A stretch of DNA of 64,000 nucleotides from Apostichopus japonicus (Eukaryota; Echinodermata; Holothuroidea; Aspidochirotida; Stichopodidae), in NCBI RefSeq assembly GCF_037975245.1, contig NC_092573.1, positions 16,978,265-17,042,264 of the forward strand. The letters are read 5' to 3'. Positions within the stretch are counted from its first letter, which is position 1, and each line of letters begins with the position of its first letter. The position numbers and the translations under genes were made by a program. Positions 47,161-58,759 of this stretch are shown here, one piece after another. A model generated the notes under the pieces. It did not search any database and was not told where the DNA came from. It saw only the letters and a program-made list of their open reading frames with translations.

Positions 47161-48813
47161 CAAATCTGCACAGAGGCCTCCATGTCGACCCTCTCAGAAT
47201 CGCCTGAAATTGATATGGTGTCTTGCCACATGCCTCAAAGGTTGAATTTTGGCAAAAAAAACTTTTTAAAACTATTTGGTTGCTTGGATACTGCCATGTC
47301 TAGCAACCAAATCCAGGTTGCATTTAAGAGCCCTAAATTTTCCCTCAAGTTTGGAGGCATCTTTTGCATAAATGTAAAGTATTTTATGTCTGATATTGTA
47401 GATATTGTGGAAGACATGTGACCAGTCTTCTAATTTAGCTAATGTAAAGGAAAATTTACAAACTCAATTTTTCGTAACATGTAATTTAAATGGCAGAAAA
47501 TGAGATAGGGGCCTTTTCTGGCCCTACTTTGAGTGTGCTCTATACTCAAAAACAAAGGCATGTTTGAGATTTAATTTCCATACGATCCTTGTCCAGTGGT
47601 AGTTGTATAGGAAAGTTGCCAAAAAAAAAGTCAAGTGGCCGGGTCCAATTTGGGCCTGTGGGTAAATTTCAACTATTTTTAAACACCATTTTTCAGGAGT
47701 GTATTAGCTCTTTTTTTAAAACTCAAGTCAAAAGTTTGCGTATTTTATGTTATCTATTCTGCTCAAATTTACGACGCAAAAATCACACACTTCATGTGTA
47801 TGAAAATGCTTGCACAAGCCGATTTGAGTAATTCAAATGACAACAACTTCTTCTAATTAGCATACAGGTGCTTAACAATTAAGAGGGTGTACACTATCAT
47901 AAGGACTACCAAATAAACTGCATTTTCAGGGTCATATGCCCAACAATGTCTGTGAATAGCGCCCTCAAACATCACATTTTACCGATATTTTGGGCATTTC
48001 ACGGTCAAATTTGGTCATAATTAAAAGGTGTATTTTTGGTTTTCAAAACAACTAGTAAGACATGTATAGTTGTGATGCAAAGAATGAGTTAAAACATCTT
48101 GTTCACAATTTATTACTGCTCTGGTGGGCAGCTTAATGTGGCGTATATGGAAGTTACATCCCCTTTTCAGAAACATGCTTGTGAATGCAAAAAGTGGTAC
48201 CATTGTATCTTCTTTCAAGGAGACCATGTTAAACAACATAAGAAACTAGTGCAATGTATTTATTAAGTTTTCTGTCTAATATTCTTTGAGTCCCCTCCCC
48301 TCCCGACAACTTCCCTAAGTGCCCTATGCATATTTGTACATGTGGGTTATTCTATATCAAATCACAAAATTTTGGAGTATGTTGTGGTTCGACCTCTTTC
48401 AAAAATTACCAAATTCATGGTACAATTGGAACATTATGAAATAAGCATATTCTGAAAATTTCAGTTAAATTGCTTCAAAATTGGCTGATTTATCTCACTT
48501 CACGATGCAAATATCTCATATTTTCAAGAAGAGATATATTTACCACCCTGTTTGTACAAAAAAGTTCAGGAAGGTCTTTGCCTTCAATATTTTTAAATGC
48601 AAAATCCTCAAAGTTTGGGATTTTTACAAAACAATGTTTTGCCTGTTGTGCTGTTCCACATTTATTTGAGCCTGGGAATTGAAGTTCAAGGTCATTCAAT
48701 TCAATACTGTGCATATTTCTATGTCTCATAAACAAATAATATTTGCAATTTTGTGTCTGCTTCTGCTATAATTCACTTATAAATTAAAAGAGTTAAATAT
48801 CAAATGAATGTTT

Positions 48814-48939
48814 ACCAGTACATACATGTACAGTGTGTACTGTACATGATTGTTGACAGTGTTTTTGTGCTTGGTGTAAAATAACACTGTTCTGAACATG
48901 TTCACATATACAGTAAACACTGTACATGTATGTACTGGT
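48814..48939. repeat. 126-bp hairpin with 23-bp perfect arms
   Basis: Arms 48814-48836 and 48917-48939 are exact complements (outer part ACCAGTACATACATG). Weaker pairing extends inward (TACTGTA) and about 12 nt outward (AAATGAATG). It looks like a small palindromic MITE and has pre-miRNA-like geometry. Confidence 0.9.
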
Positions 48940-48959
48940 TCTCATTCATTTTCTATTCC

Positions 48960-50520
48960 GATATAGGGTTGGGTAGAGGATGTGGGTGGAGGGGGGGGGT
49001 TACATGCACACAGACAATTTGAAGCAGAAGTTTTACCATACCAAATAATTCAGTATATACCTTGAATGCATGTGTTATGCAGTCTCTTTGCAGTAAAAGT
49101 CAGTCACATACTGCATAGTGCACTATGGGAAGGGGGGAGGGGGGAGGGGAATGAATTCAAAGAGTTTTAGACAACACTTTTAGTAAATACATTTCAATAG
49201 TTTCTAATGTTGTTTAAAATGGTCTACTTGAATGAAGATACAATGTTACCACTGTTTTCCCTCGCAAGCATGTTTCTGTAGAGCTGATGTAACTCTCACA
49301 TTTACTTCGTTCCTCACTAACCTGTCTCCTCACAACCTTAGCACCTCCTTCTACCGTGCCTAGAATGAACTGGTAACCTTTTAACAATGTGCGCCCTCTA
49401 TGACCTGACCTCCCCCGGTCAATGTCCTTCCTTCTCATTCTACCATCCAAAGTGCCAACATCGTGCGTTTTTGTTGTCAGGATTTCCTACAGCGATTTTG
49501 ATACGGAATGGAACCTATGTTCTTGGTCTTTTCCCTAATTTGGATACTGAAGTATTACCAAGCGTGCACACCCCAAAAAGTATTCTCTTTTTTGATAGGG
49601 AGGGATCTTCTAGCCGTTTTTGAGAAACGGTTCTCGCCCCGTTTGAATTGCATAGTGTCTGTAATATGGGTAGCAGTTCCAGGAACTGCTTCGTTTTCCC
49701 GCCCTTTTTCCCTTATCTCACTTAATATGTTTCGGTGTTCTTTCTTTAGCATATGTAATGCTTTGTTTACTCAGATTTCTATCGATGACTCACGTTAATT
49801 CTAAGCTATTAGCGGGGGTTTCAGCGGATTCCCCTTAGCGGGATTTCTTGGGCCACGTTATTATTATTTTCTTGAAAGCCACAGCTTCTAGATGAAGCAC
49901 GTTGTTATGTATCTCTTCTCCTTAAGCTCGCTCATTGGCCTTACGCTTCTGTAGTGGGTTTTGGGCCAGATTTTGTTTTTTACTACTCTTGTTTTAGCCA
50001 TGGGCTTCTAATCGAAGCACATTGTTCAATTATTCCTTCGTATCACTACTCTTTGTTAGCTTACATTCCTTCCCCTAAATGCTACCGTTGCAATTGTTAG
50101 ACATATTTCTCAGTTGTTATTTACCTAATTCGTGCTTCAGTTATGTCTTTCTGGAGCCAGCTTGAATGCGCTAATTGCGCACCAGCTCGTCCCGGTAGAA
50201 AGTAGAAAGATCACGATTTTGTCTTAAATACCGGGCGGTATCAGATTGAATCCTTGCTTCGTGGCAAGAGATACAGTATAGATAGTTGGCTTACGGAGCA
50301 GAGAAACAAGCTCCAGGGGATGTAAGATCAAATCCCGATTGGTCCCCTAAGAGATCAGCGCATCAAGAGTTTAATTGTTTTTTGCGCCTAATAAGAACTG
50401 TATATTATCATGATTATTAAGAGATGGGAAGTGGTGAGAGATACGGAAGAAGAGGAATGAGGGGAAGAAGGAGGAGCTGAGAGTGGCGAGGAAATAGAAA
50501 GAGAGAGAAAGCAAGAGAGA
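48960..50520. other. Unclassified sequence before the minisatellite
   Basis: Contains G-runs (48990-49000, 49130-49150), the partial inverted-repeat copy at 49180-49300, and frames of 78 and 96 residues around 49387-49798 without known motifs. Confidence 0.4.
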
Positions 50521-50524
50521 AATA

Positions 50525-51710
50525 GGAAGAGTGCCTCCTGCGGTCCCGGCGATGTCCGGTAGAATGTGACCACAGGGAAAGGCAAAGAGAGAGAGGGAGA
50601 GAGAGTGCCTCCTGCGGTCCTGGCGATGTCCGCTAGAATATTACCACAGGCAAAGGAAAGAGAAGGAGAAAGATTGCCTCCTGCTGTCCCGGCAAGGTCC
50701 GGTAGAATATGACCACAGGGAAAGGCAAAAGAGAAGGAGAAAGAGTGCCTCTTGCAGTCCCGGCGATGTCCGGTATAATATGACCACAGGGAAAGTAAAG
50801 AGAGAGAGTGCCTCCTGCGGTCCCGACGATGTCAGGTAGAATATGACCACAGGGAAAGGTAAAGAGAGAGAGTGCCTCCTGCGGTCCCGACGATGTAAGG
50901 TAGAATATTACCACAGGGAAAGGCAAAGAGAGAGAGAGAGTGCCTCCTGCCGTCCCGGCAACGTCTGGTAGAATATGACCACAGGGAAAGGCAAAGGAGA
51001 GTGCCTCCAATGGTCCCAGCGATGTCCGGTAGAATATGACCACAGGGAAAGGCAAAGAGGAAGAGTGCCTCCTGCGGTCCCGGTGGCGTCCGGTCTGAAT
51101 ATGACTCCAGGGAAAGGCAAGAGAAAAGAGAAAGGAGGCCCCCTCGGGTGGGCGGTCTGAATATGACCACAGGGAAGGGCAAGGGTGCCTCCTGTGGTCC
51201 CGGCGATGTTCGGTAGAATATGACCACAGGGAAAGAGAAAGAGTGCCTCCTGGGGTCCCAGCGATGTCCGGTAGAATGTGACCGCAGGGAAAGAGAAACA
51301 GTGCCATCTGCAGTCCCGGTGGCGTCCAGTCTGAATAGGACCACAGGGAAAGGCAAAAGAAAAAGGATGCCCCTGCGGCCCGGCGGCGGGCAAAGGCAAG
51401 AGAAAGGGGAAAGGCAAGAGAAAAGAGAACGGAGGCCCCCCCGGGTGGGCGGTCTGAATATGACCACAGGGAAGGGCAAGGGTGCCTCCTGTGGTCCCGG
51501 CGATGTCCGGTAGAATATGACCACAGGGAAAGAGAAAGAGTGCCTCCTGTGGTCCCAGCGATGTCCGGTAGAATGAGACCGAAGGGAAAGAGAAACAGTG
51601 CCATCTGCAGTCCCGGCGGCGTCCAGTCTGAATAGGACCACAGGAAAAGGCAAAAGAAAAAGGATGCCCCTGCGGCCCCGGCGGCGGCCGGTCCGAAAAT
51701 ATGACCACAG
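50525..51710. repeat. GC-rich minisatellite, 60-75 bp units
   Basis: About 16-18 units of GTGCCTCCTG..GTCC..GGCGATGTCCGGTAGAAT..GACCACAGGGAAAGGCAAAGAG type. The block beginning near 51139 is repeated about 294 bp later near 51433, so there is a higher-order duplication. All three minus-strand frames stay open over 266-323 residues because the units lack stops, giving repeats with CGHILPDIAGT; I see no evidence that any is translated. Composition (G/C/purine-rich) contrasts sharply with the AT-rich surroundings. Confidence 0.93.
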
Positions 51711-52235
51711 GTAGGGTTACAGTGATGATCCGTCTGATCTCAAAATGTCCACCTCAAACTCCCTCATTCCATTCCCAAAGTCCACTGGCAAAACTGTGTG
51801 CAGAAGTGTGTACTCACTATCATTTACTATTTTGAGACTTACAGCTAGCAAGGAACACTTTTCCCCCTGTCAGATGCATACGAAATAGTATTATCGCTTC
51901 ATACCTACAGCACTTTTCGTTTACAATGATAAATATTATTAGAAGTTTGCTAAGTTCAATGTTCGATTCGCCGGCAAGTGATACAGTGCTGTCTTGTGCA
52001 CTATGGGAAGGGTGTCAGGGGAAAGGAAGGGGAGTCGAAGAGTATTATACATTTAACACTTTTAATAAATACATTTCAATAGTTTCTAATGTTGTTTAAA
52101 ATGGTCTCCTTGAAAGAAGATACAATGTTACCACTGTTTGGCCTTGCAAGCATGTTTCTGTAGAGCTGATGTAACTCTCACATATGCCACTTGAAGCTGC
52201 TCATCAGAGCATTAATAAATTATAAAACAGATATT

Positions 52236-52644
52236 CAGGCATGAGACTCTTCCGCGGAAACGCGGATTTCCGATTTTTTTTTTTTTCATTTTCGCGTTTT
52301 TTTTTCGTAATTCGCGCTTTTTATTATTTTTTATTATTATTTTTATTTAATTTTTTTTTTTTTTTTTTTTTTTTGCTGGACTGTGAAGGGAAGGAACACC
52401 GAATTTGACCAGTGGTGGAATCAAGTAGCACAAAGCAAGCAAAAAAGCCTTTTTTTGGTTCAAAAAAGCTAATGGATAAATTATACAAGCAGAAATTCCA
52501 CACTTTTTTGGCGAGTTACGTGATGTGATAGATTCCATCTAGAGTCCACCATTTTGGATTTAAGCCCTCCTTACCTGACAAAAAAAATTCTAAATTCGAT
52601 CGATAAATTTCAGATTTTTTTTCCCCGGCTCAGTCTCATCCCTG
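52236..52644. mobile_element. hAT-like MITE, 409 bp, 6-bp duplication
   Basis: Ends CAGGCATGAGACT and the complement of CAGGGATGAGACT, flanked by GATATT at 52230-52235 and 52645-52650. It interrupts the right arm of the large inverted repeat, whose left arm shows the uninterrupted sequence. Poly-T rich interior with GCGGAAACGCGG near the left end, comparable in layout to 36801-38617. Confidence 0.8.
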
Positions 52645-53276
52645 GATATTTAAACTCATTTTTTGCATCATAAACTATACATGTCTACAAGTTTTGTATT
52701 AAAAACCAAGAAAAACCAATTTAATTATGACCAAATTTGACCTTGAAATTTCCAAAATAGCTCAAAATATTGGCAAAATGTGATGTTTGAGGGCACTGCT
52801 CACAGGCATCATTGGACATATGACCCTGAAAATGCAGTTTATTGGTAGTCCTTATGCTAGTGTACCACCCTCTTAATTGTTAAGCACCTGTTTACTAATT
52901 ATAAGAAGTCATACATATGGAGTGCATGATTTCGCATTTTTCGAGTCGTAAATTTGAGTAGATAACATAAAATACACAAACTTTTCATTTGAGTTTTTGA
53001 AAATAAGGTTGATACACTCCTGAAAAATGGTGTTTAAAGAAAAATTGAAATTTACCCACAGGCCCAATTGGACCCCCATTTAGAGCCAGCAGTGCGATTT
53101 CTTAAGTTTGAGGGCCTTGTTCGTAAAACGTACGACCCGCTTGACTTTTTTTTGGCACTTTTCCTGTACAACTGCCACTGGACAAGGATCCAATGCAAAT
53201 TAAATCTCAAACATTCCTTTGTTTAGATAGGGCCAGAAAAGGCCCCTATCTCATATTTAGCTTGTGTGATACAGGT

Positions 53277-53745
53277 CTCACACCACAATTAAGTGTTCCA
53301 TTGACTTGCACACTAAAGTCGTCACTTTCAAGACCTGCCAAAGCATAGATAGAAGTTTTCAACTGGTATACCATACCCACCACATGATAGCTGAGATCTT
53401 GGCCTAATGCGGCACTGCAAAGTTCTACATCATGATTATTAGATTTTGAGCTAGAAGAGGAGCAAGTTTAGCATACTGAACCTCTACCCTCCATCTGCTC
53501 GCTCGGAGTAATATCAACATTTTAACAAAGATTTTCTAAAATGGTTTATATCACCTTCTATCCCCAGATTTTCACAACCTCTGTACATTAAATTCTGCTC
53601 TTTCATATAAAGGCAGAACAAACAATGATGGTAACTGATAATATGCTTAAATAAGCATTACATTCGGTACTTTTACCTGTTTTCTCCGACGTTAACCTTT
53701 CGAGCGGATGTACTCTACTCTTAATTGTGGTGCGGTACCTATATA
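53277..53745 (+). repeat. ~470-bp direct repeat, copy 1
   Basis: Matches 59185-59655 through most of its length (TGTTCCATTGACTTGCACAC near the start and TAATTGTGGTGCGGTACC near the end), with scattered differences. Confidence 0.8.
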
Positions 53746-54117
53746 AGCAGCAGAGTTCTCACATTTACTGCATGTTTTGCCTAGGGATTCCTGTACAAGT
53801 ACAAACTCACCTAAAAATTTCATTGGTATGATCCATTATTTCAATATGAAATGACATGACTATAATTAGGACACTACACTACTAACTTTGCACTTTTTAC
53901 TGTGTGTGTATAGGTAGCACTTGCCTGTCCTACCCAAAGTTTTTACACCTGTTGAGTGTCTCCTTATGTTAAAGAAGACATCTCTTTATAAAATGTGTTT
54001 AAAGATCAGAGCAAAGTTTTGTTATTCTTCCCACATGCTGCCAGAGGTCAGATTTAGGCATATGGTGAAGGTGGGGGGGGGGGGGGGGATTGAGTGGTAC
54101 CATCAGATATCTGTAAA
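53746..54117. other. Short spacer
   Basis: One G-run at 54071-54088; no gene seen. Confidence 0.5.
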
Positions 54118-55163
54118 AGCCCAGTCACATCTCACCGGATTGCAATAACAGAGAGGGAACTAAGACAAAAAATGGCACTCCGTTGATGTACGTTAGTATC
54201 CGTTTAGTATGCAGTTCTCCTCCGCCTGTCTTCGTTTCGTTACCGGGAGGGTCCGGTTTGTCCAGTGTCGATTTTGAACATGCACAAAACTTGGAACGGA
54301 CATCCACCGAAAAATGTCTCCATTATTTATTCGTTACTAATCCGTTAAGCTTCCGTTTTATCAGTTTCTCATGGGTTTTGTTCGTTCTGTATATGTTTGG
54401 CATACTGTATTTCTCCGTTCGTCTCTGGTTATTGCTTTTGCTCACCGGATCATTAACGGACAAAGAACGGATGAAACGTAGAAGGACAGTACCAATACCG
54501 TATATTCGACGGACGCTAACGTAGAAATAACGGAAGTGTAAAGGAATAGAACTGACAATGAACAGATAGGTAACGGACGTTACACGGAAGAAACGGAAGA
54601 ACTCAGGCCAGGAAAGTATAACAGACTGACATAGAACGGAGATGCAGCGTACCTCCACCTTGTCCACTCCAAGCGTCCCACGCCTCATTCTGCTCCTATA
54701 ACCTCTACCGTCAACACCTACATCATGGACCCTTCAGAAAGATTCAAGCTTCAGACCACAGTGTCAGCTTTACAAGCACAGATGCTTATCATTGAAGCCA
54801 ACATCAAGACCAATGAACAAGTCCGGAGGCCCAGGTTTTAGACCGTTTCTTTTCCGTTGCTAGTCCGGTATGTCCGTTTCTTTTCCGGTACTCCTACGTT
54901 TTGTATGTTCTTTATCCGTTAATTGTCCGTTGTAAATTCGTTACTATCCGTTGGTGTTCGTTAGTTCGTTCGTTGTTATTCCGTTGTTCGTCCGTTGATG
55001 TCCGTCCCTTGTACGTTTGTAATCCATTTTCACCGTTGAACGTCCGGTACGTTGCAACCCCCAGATGCATGCGCTACAACTTTTGCCAACGGAAATAACC
55101 GGATGACTGTTTTTCACGTGTACTCTTGTCCGTTCGTGCAATCCGGTGAGATGTGACAGGGCC
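54118..55163. mobile_element. 1.05-kb TIR element of CCGTT-motif repeats
   Basis: The terminal repeats (27 bp, two mismatches) contain GTCACATCTCACCGGATTGC. TTAA follows the right end (55164-55167), and TAAA, one change away, precedes the left. The interior is packed with TCCGTT/AACGGA motifs that switch strand: TCCGTT at 54183-54450, AACGGA at 54450-54640, TCCGTT again at 54840-55030. A TTAA target suggests piggyBac or Kolobok type. Confidence 0.65.
54725..54841 (+). CDS. 38-residue frame inside the CCGTT element
   Basis: ATG at 54725 opens MDPSERFKLQTTVSALQAQM.. ending at TAG 54839-54841. It lies in the only part of the element (54640-54840) without CCGTT motifs, so it may be captured sequence. 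The start is reminiscent of Gag-like N-termini of some retrotransposons; too short to assign. Confidence 0.25.
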   Translation: MDPSERFKLQTTVSALQAQMLIIEANIKTNEQVRRPRF

Positions 55164-55454
55164 TTAAGGAAGTGAAAGTGGTTGTGTTAATGAAACACAC
55201 CAAAAAAAGGATTTTTCCAAGACCACCCGAATGGAAAGTCAGTATTCTTCTCTGATTTCGTACCTGTGATTTGGAGGTGGGGTATTTTAGCAGCATATTT
55301 GTTTGAACTTTGTGATATATTAGCATATTTCAAAAATAGAGGGCGCCCTATGTATGCACGGCTTGTCATGTAAAAGTGTCCTTCTTTCTGTTGGTTTTTA
55401 GCGATGAATAAGTACATTTTCAAAATTGTCATTGTTAACTGAAAGGAGCTAAAA

Positions 55455-57503
55455 ATGTTTTATCAATCAAATTATCTACTACTTGGGCTGTTTTGCCTAC
55501 TTTTTGAGACTAAACTTGGGGACTGCATTTTCTCTCATACATTTTCTGTAGGTTTACCAGGAATCTTTAAAAGTATGGCCAGGGGAAAAGGGATGATAGA
55601 CAGAAAGGCAACAATGTTCCAGACAGGCAACAAATTTGGATGCAAGCAAAAGTCAGAAGAGTCAGGTGAAACAGCATGTAAGGCCTCCAGTTACAAGAGA
55701 CTTACATTTGAAGGATACAACAGGGTAGTTTTTCCTCATGTTATGGACAACATCATACCAAGCAACAGTGTATTGCTACTGAGGCCACTGAAGAGAGAGG
55801 AAGGTATTTTAGACCAGTTGATTCCAAACAGTTCTGGTAGTATAGTAAATGAATTAAATGAGTATAAGGCTAGTACACTTGCCTACTGGTCATGTTGAGA
55901 GCATACCATGATGCAATGATGTCACACAGAGACTTTCAAAACACATGTAATGGAATACTTGTAGCCCTTACAGACCATGCATTGAAGAGAGGCCCTGGTG
56001 TAGAAGAAGTTCTTTGGAAGCCCCAAGTGTGTTTTCCAAAGTGAAAAGAAATGCCTCTATTCTGAAGTTAAGCAGAACAAACCTGGCAGAAATCCATGTG
56101 ATATTAATCTTTCTCTGCAGTTGGTTTATCACAACACATGCATCTCGGCTGTCGGTCTGAGAAGATTCTTAAGTTGTCGTGGTGTACCTTCCCCTGCAGC
56201 CAGTTCTCTGCAAATATCTGCTTACCAATTTGGACCTAAACTGGAAGAAATAAATCAGAAAGACATGTCAAAGAAGTGACAAGTTAGTCAAAGACGTCTT
56301 GGAGCATAGGGGTGTGCCTAGAAATGCGGCTATCCCTGCCGAGTACAACAGACAGTACAATAATCCTCTCTGTAGCGGTCACAAGAAAACTCCTTTTGCC
56401 CCGGCCACTCAGAGCAGAGAATGCCACCAAGGACAAATTCATTCTTTGTTACCATCAGACTAATAAACTCTGTACTAGAAGAAATTCCAGGCAAAAGCCT
56501 AATCAAGAGTTACAGTGCCCTAACCATGAAGTCTGCACAGCAACTGTAGGTCCAGGTTACAACATCGGAAATGAACTGGATGGTGGCAAAGTCCTAGCAT
56601 AGCAGCTCTCAAAAGGTGAAAGTCCCCTTACAGTCAGCCAATTAACAACTGACTCTGATGGGAAGGGGTGCTGTGGTTTCAAGCAAGTAATGGATAAAGA
56701 AGCTTGCATGGTGACTGACAACTTGTTGGATGAGCAGCATCTTAACCGATCTCTCTGGGGAGCCATAATAAATGCAGCATTCTCGGAGCAATGTTCCCTG
56801 CTGGAACTGCAATATGCAGACTCCTTCTTCAAAAACATCTCACTGAAGATATGAGTCACAGAGAACAAGCAGAAATTACTGCCAGTAAAAAAACACTAAA
56901 AGGTAACAACAAGCAAGTTCCAAAAGCAATGACTGACATTGTAGGTTGTATTACTCAATGTTACAGTGGCATCCACCAAGAATGTAGTGTTAAGTCTTAC
57001 ATCTGTATCAAAAAATGAAGGAATGGCTTTCCATTTCTGCCTAAAGTTGCCAGAGGTTGTCTTCAAATCTTGAGGGAAGACAGAAGAACTTTGAATAAAC
57101 TACTGGAGCCATGCATATGTAAGAAAACTCTCTGGAGCATTCGTTTTGGTACTTCATCACAGAAAAGAAAGCCGAAGGCATGAACGGTGCTTATGAAACC
57201 ATTGACCCCAAGCAGTCTAGAACTTACCCTAGTAATGGTCGTTTTCGAGACCATAGTGCAATCTACATGGTGAATACTGGACCTGGTGAATCGATAGCTC
57301 TGAAGATGACAGCACTAGGCATTAAACCAGGGAAAGCTTCTGTCGCCACCTTGAAGGCATTCCAGCACATAATGGATTACAACCGACAGCGGATAGGAAG
57401 ATTAGATCGTTGTATTCAAAGAGCAAAGCTGCAGAAAGCCAGATATAGACTCCACGAAGAACAGAAAGGAGATGGTGCCTCCAGCAGCTACATTAAAAAA
57501 TAA
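55455..57503 (+). pseudogene. Mutator-like transposase relic
   Basis: Pieces in changing frames resemble the large animal transposase type usually labelled Mutator-like: FEGYNRVVFPHVMD (about 55710); LQLVYHNTCISAVGLRRFL (about 56120) with PSPAASSLQ; QLTTDSDGKG (about 56640); NRSLWGAIINAAFS (about 56745); DMSHREQAE (about 56850) with CYSGIHQECS; and a C-terminal frame from 57180 with GPGESIALKMTALGIKPGK and basic residues, ending at 57503. Many stops and shifts make it non-functional. A TTTTCTGTAG acceptor-like site lies near 55550. Naming of the superfamily is tentative. Confidence 0.55.
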
Positions 57504-58037
57504 ATAATACCAGAACTTGACAATAATCACACATATTGTACTGTGCAGCAGTTTGTAAGGAAATAAAGTACAATGGAAGCAGCAGTTATAGCAGCAGCAG
57601 AACTCTATGATTCACTGGTTTAGGCTATTAATATTCTTAGGCTATCCTAGACCTACCTGCAATATCATCTAGCTGGCCCTATCTGGAAACATTCAGTCGC
57701 TGAATTGTTGATGGCCCTGACAGACTCAATCCCTTCTGCACTGCAACATGTTCATGTTGGTACCCTGGGTTCTGCTGAGAGATGAAGAGGTCACGTACAC
57801 AATGATTGGTGGGAAAGGTGTGACACATCGAAAATCCTCCCAGGGTAAAGCATTGCAGCCCTTACTTCCATGTGGGCGACCAAATAGGCCAGCACATATG
57901 CCCTCATCATCTTTCTTCTACCTGAAAAAGGGAAGTCACCTTCAGCACTCCATACACCGGTGCCCGTCTTCTACTCGGAGTCACTGCTCCCGTCCAGAGA
58001 CGGCAACCCCCTGGCATCATTGTGCTACGATTCTTAA

Positions 58038-58653
58038 AGCAGCATTTTGCGTCCTTTTCTATGATTTTTCTCAACCTCACTGATTCCACTTTGCCATAAC
58101 GACATACATAACTAGCTAATCTATTTATACTTTACTTCAAATGGTGGCATAAAAGTCGAAAAATTTGCAACTTTCAACTTTGTTGTTCTCCAAGATATTT
58201 TCCGTTGGGAACCCAATAAACCTCGCCCATAATATGAATATTTAAACACTACGAACGTCATTGACAGATACGTAATATAACACCACGCTTGATTTGTGTA
58301 CAGTCTATATGGCAGTTGTACCAGGGAGTTGCATAACAACTCCCTGGTACAACCAACGCGAAGTCTTGAATCTATTTTTAGCAACGGCTCATAACTAAAC
58401 CTGCATCTCTGATTGGTTGAATTCAAACTAGTGGGTTTGGCGGAATTGTATGCGATTAATTTTAACTGTGAAATTTGTCGAAGACACTCTTCTCATTTAT
58501 CGACATAAATCGTTAATTACTCGCTAATTAACGCTCTTGGCAGGGTGAAACTTGGATGGTATCTTAGATTTCTGTTTTATGATTGATACATGTAAAAAAA
58601 TCGATGCACATGTTAAAAAAGTGGAAAAAAGCGACCCAACGCAAAATGCTGCT
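58038..58653. mobile_element. 616-bp MITE with TTAA duplication
   Basis: TTAA at 58034-58037 and 58654-58657. Ends AGCAGCATTTTGCGT and exact complement. Removing the MITE and one TTAA restores an open minus-strand frame across the junction. Piggybac or Kolobok type by target. It contains a perfect palindrome at 58315-58353. Confidence 0.88.
58315..58353. repeat. Perfect 17-bp palindrome
   Basis: GTTGTACCAGGGAGTTG, loop CATAA, then its exact complement. A looser relative occurs near 60748-60790 (GTACCGGGGAGTTG..AACTCCCTGCATGTAC). Confidence 0.95.
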
Positions 58654-58759
58654 TTAAGCCTCGTCGAGACCTTCGACCATTCTTCCCAGATTTGGTCATC
58701 TTCCTTCTCATCTTGAATGTACATCTAGTAAGTTCGATGTTAATGTGTGGGTGGCTGAA

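Larger units (their letters stand above)
47499..53254. repeat. Large inverted repeat (about 5.75 kb span)
   Basis: Left arm 47499-48270 and right arm 52045-53254 are inverted copies (for example AGGGTCATATGCCCAACAATG near 47928 against CATTGGACATATGACCCT near 52810). The outer ends share GAGATAGGGGCCTTTTCTGG. The right arm is longer because a hAT-like MITE sits in it. A further partial copy of the inner part is at 49180-49300. The enclosed DNA contains a perfect hairpin and a GC-rich minisatellite. Confidence 0.8.
57716..58724 (-). pseudogene. His-Me (HNH) endonuclease-like pseudogene split by a MITE
   Basis: On the minus strand a frame starts at 58724 (MYIQDEKEDDQIWEEWSK) and runs to 58654. 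There a TTAA-flanked MITE intervenes, and the same frame resumes at 58037 with GCRLWTGA..RRR..YGVLKV. After a frameshift near 57920 it continues AYVLAYLVAHMEV..FDVSHLSHQSLC (about 57815), stop, LHLSAEPR, stop. The order GCxLWTGA, YG, DVSHLxH, LC, HLSxEP is the zinc-binding-loop homing endonuclease-like (His-Me finger) pattern found in many invertebrate genomes. One expected Cys of the zinc loop reads Ser (HLSH rather than HLCH). Two stops and a shift show decay. Confidence 0.65.

Noticed and set aside
50633-51604. 323-residue minus-strand open frame as a secreted or repetitive protein gene
   Set aside because: It is coextensive with a minisatellite, all three frames of the strand are open, and there is no non-repeat coding sequence, splice site or start context.
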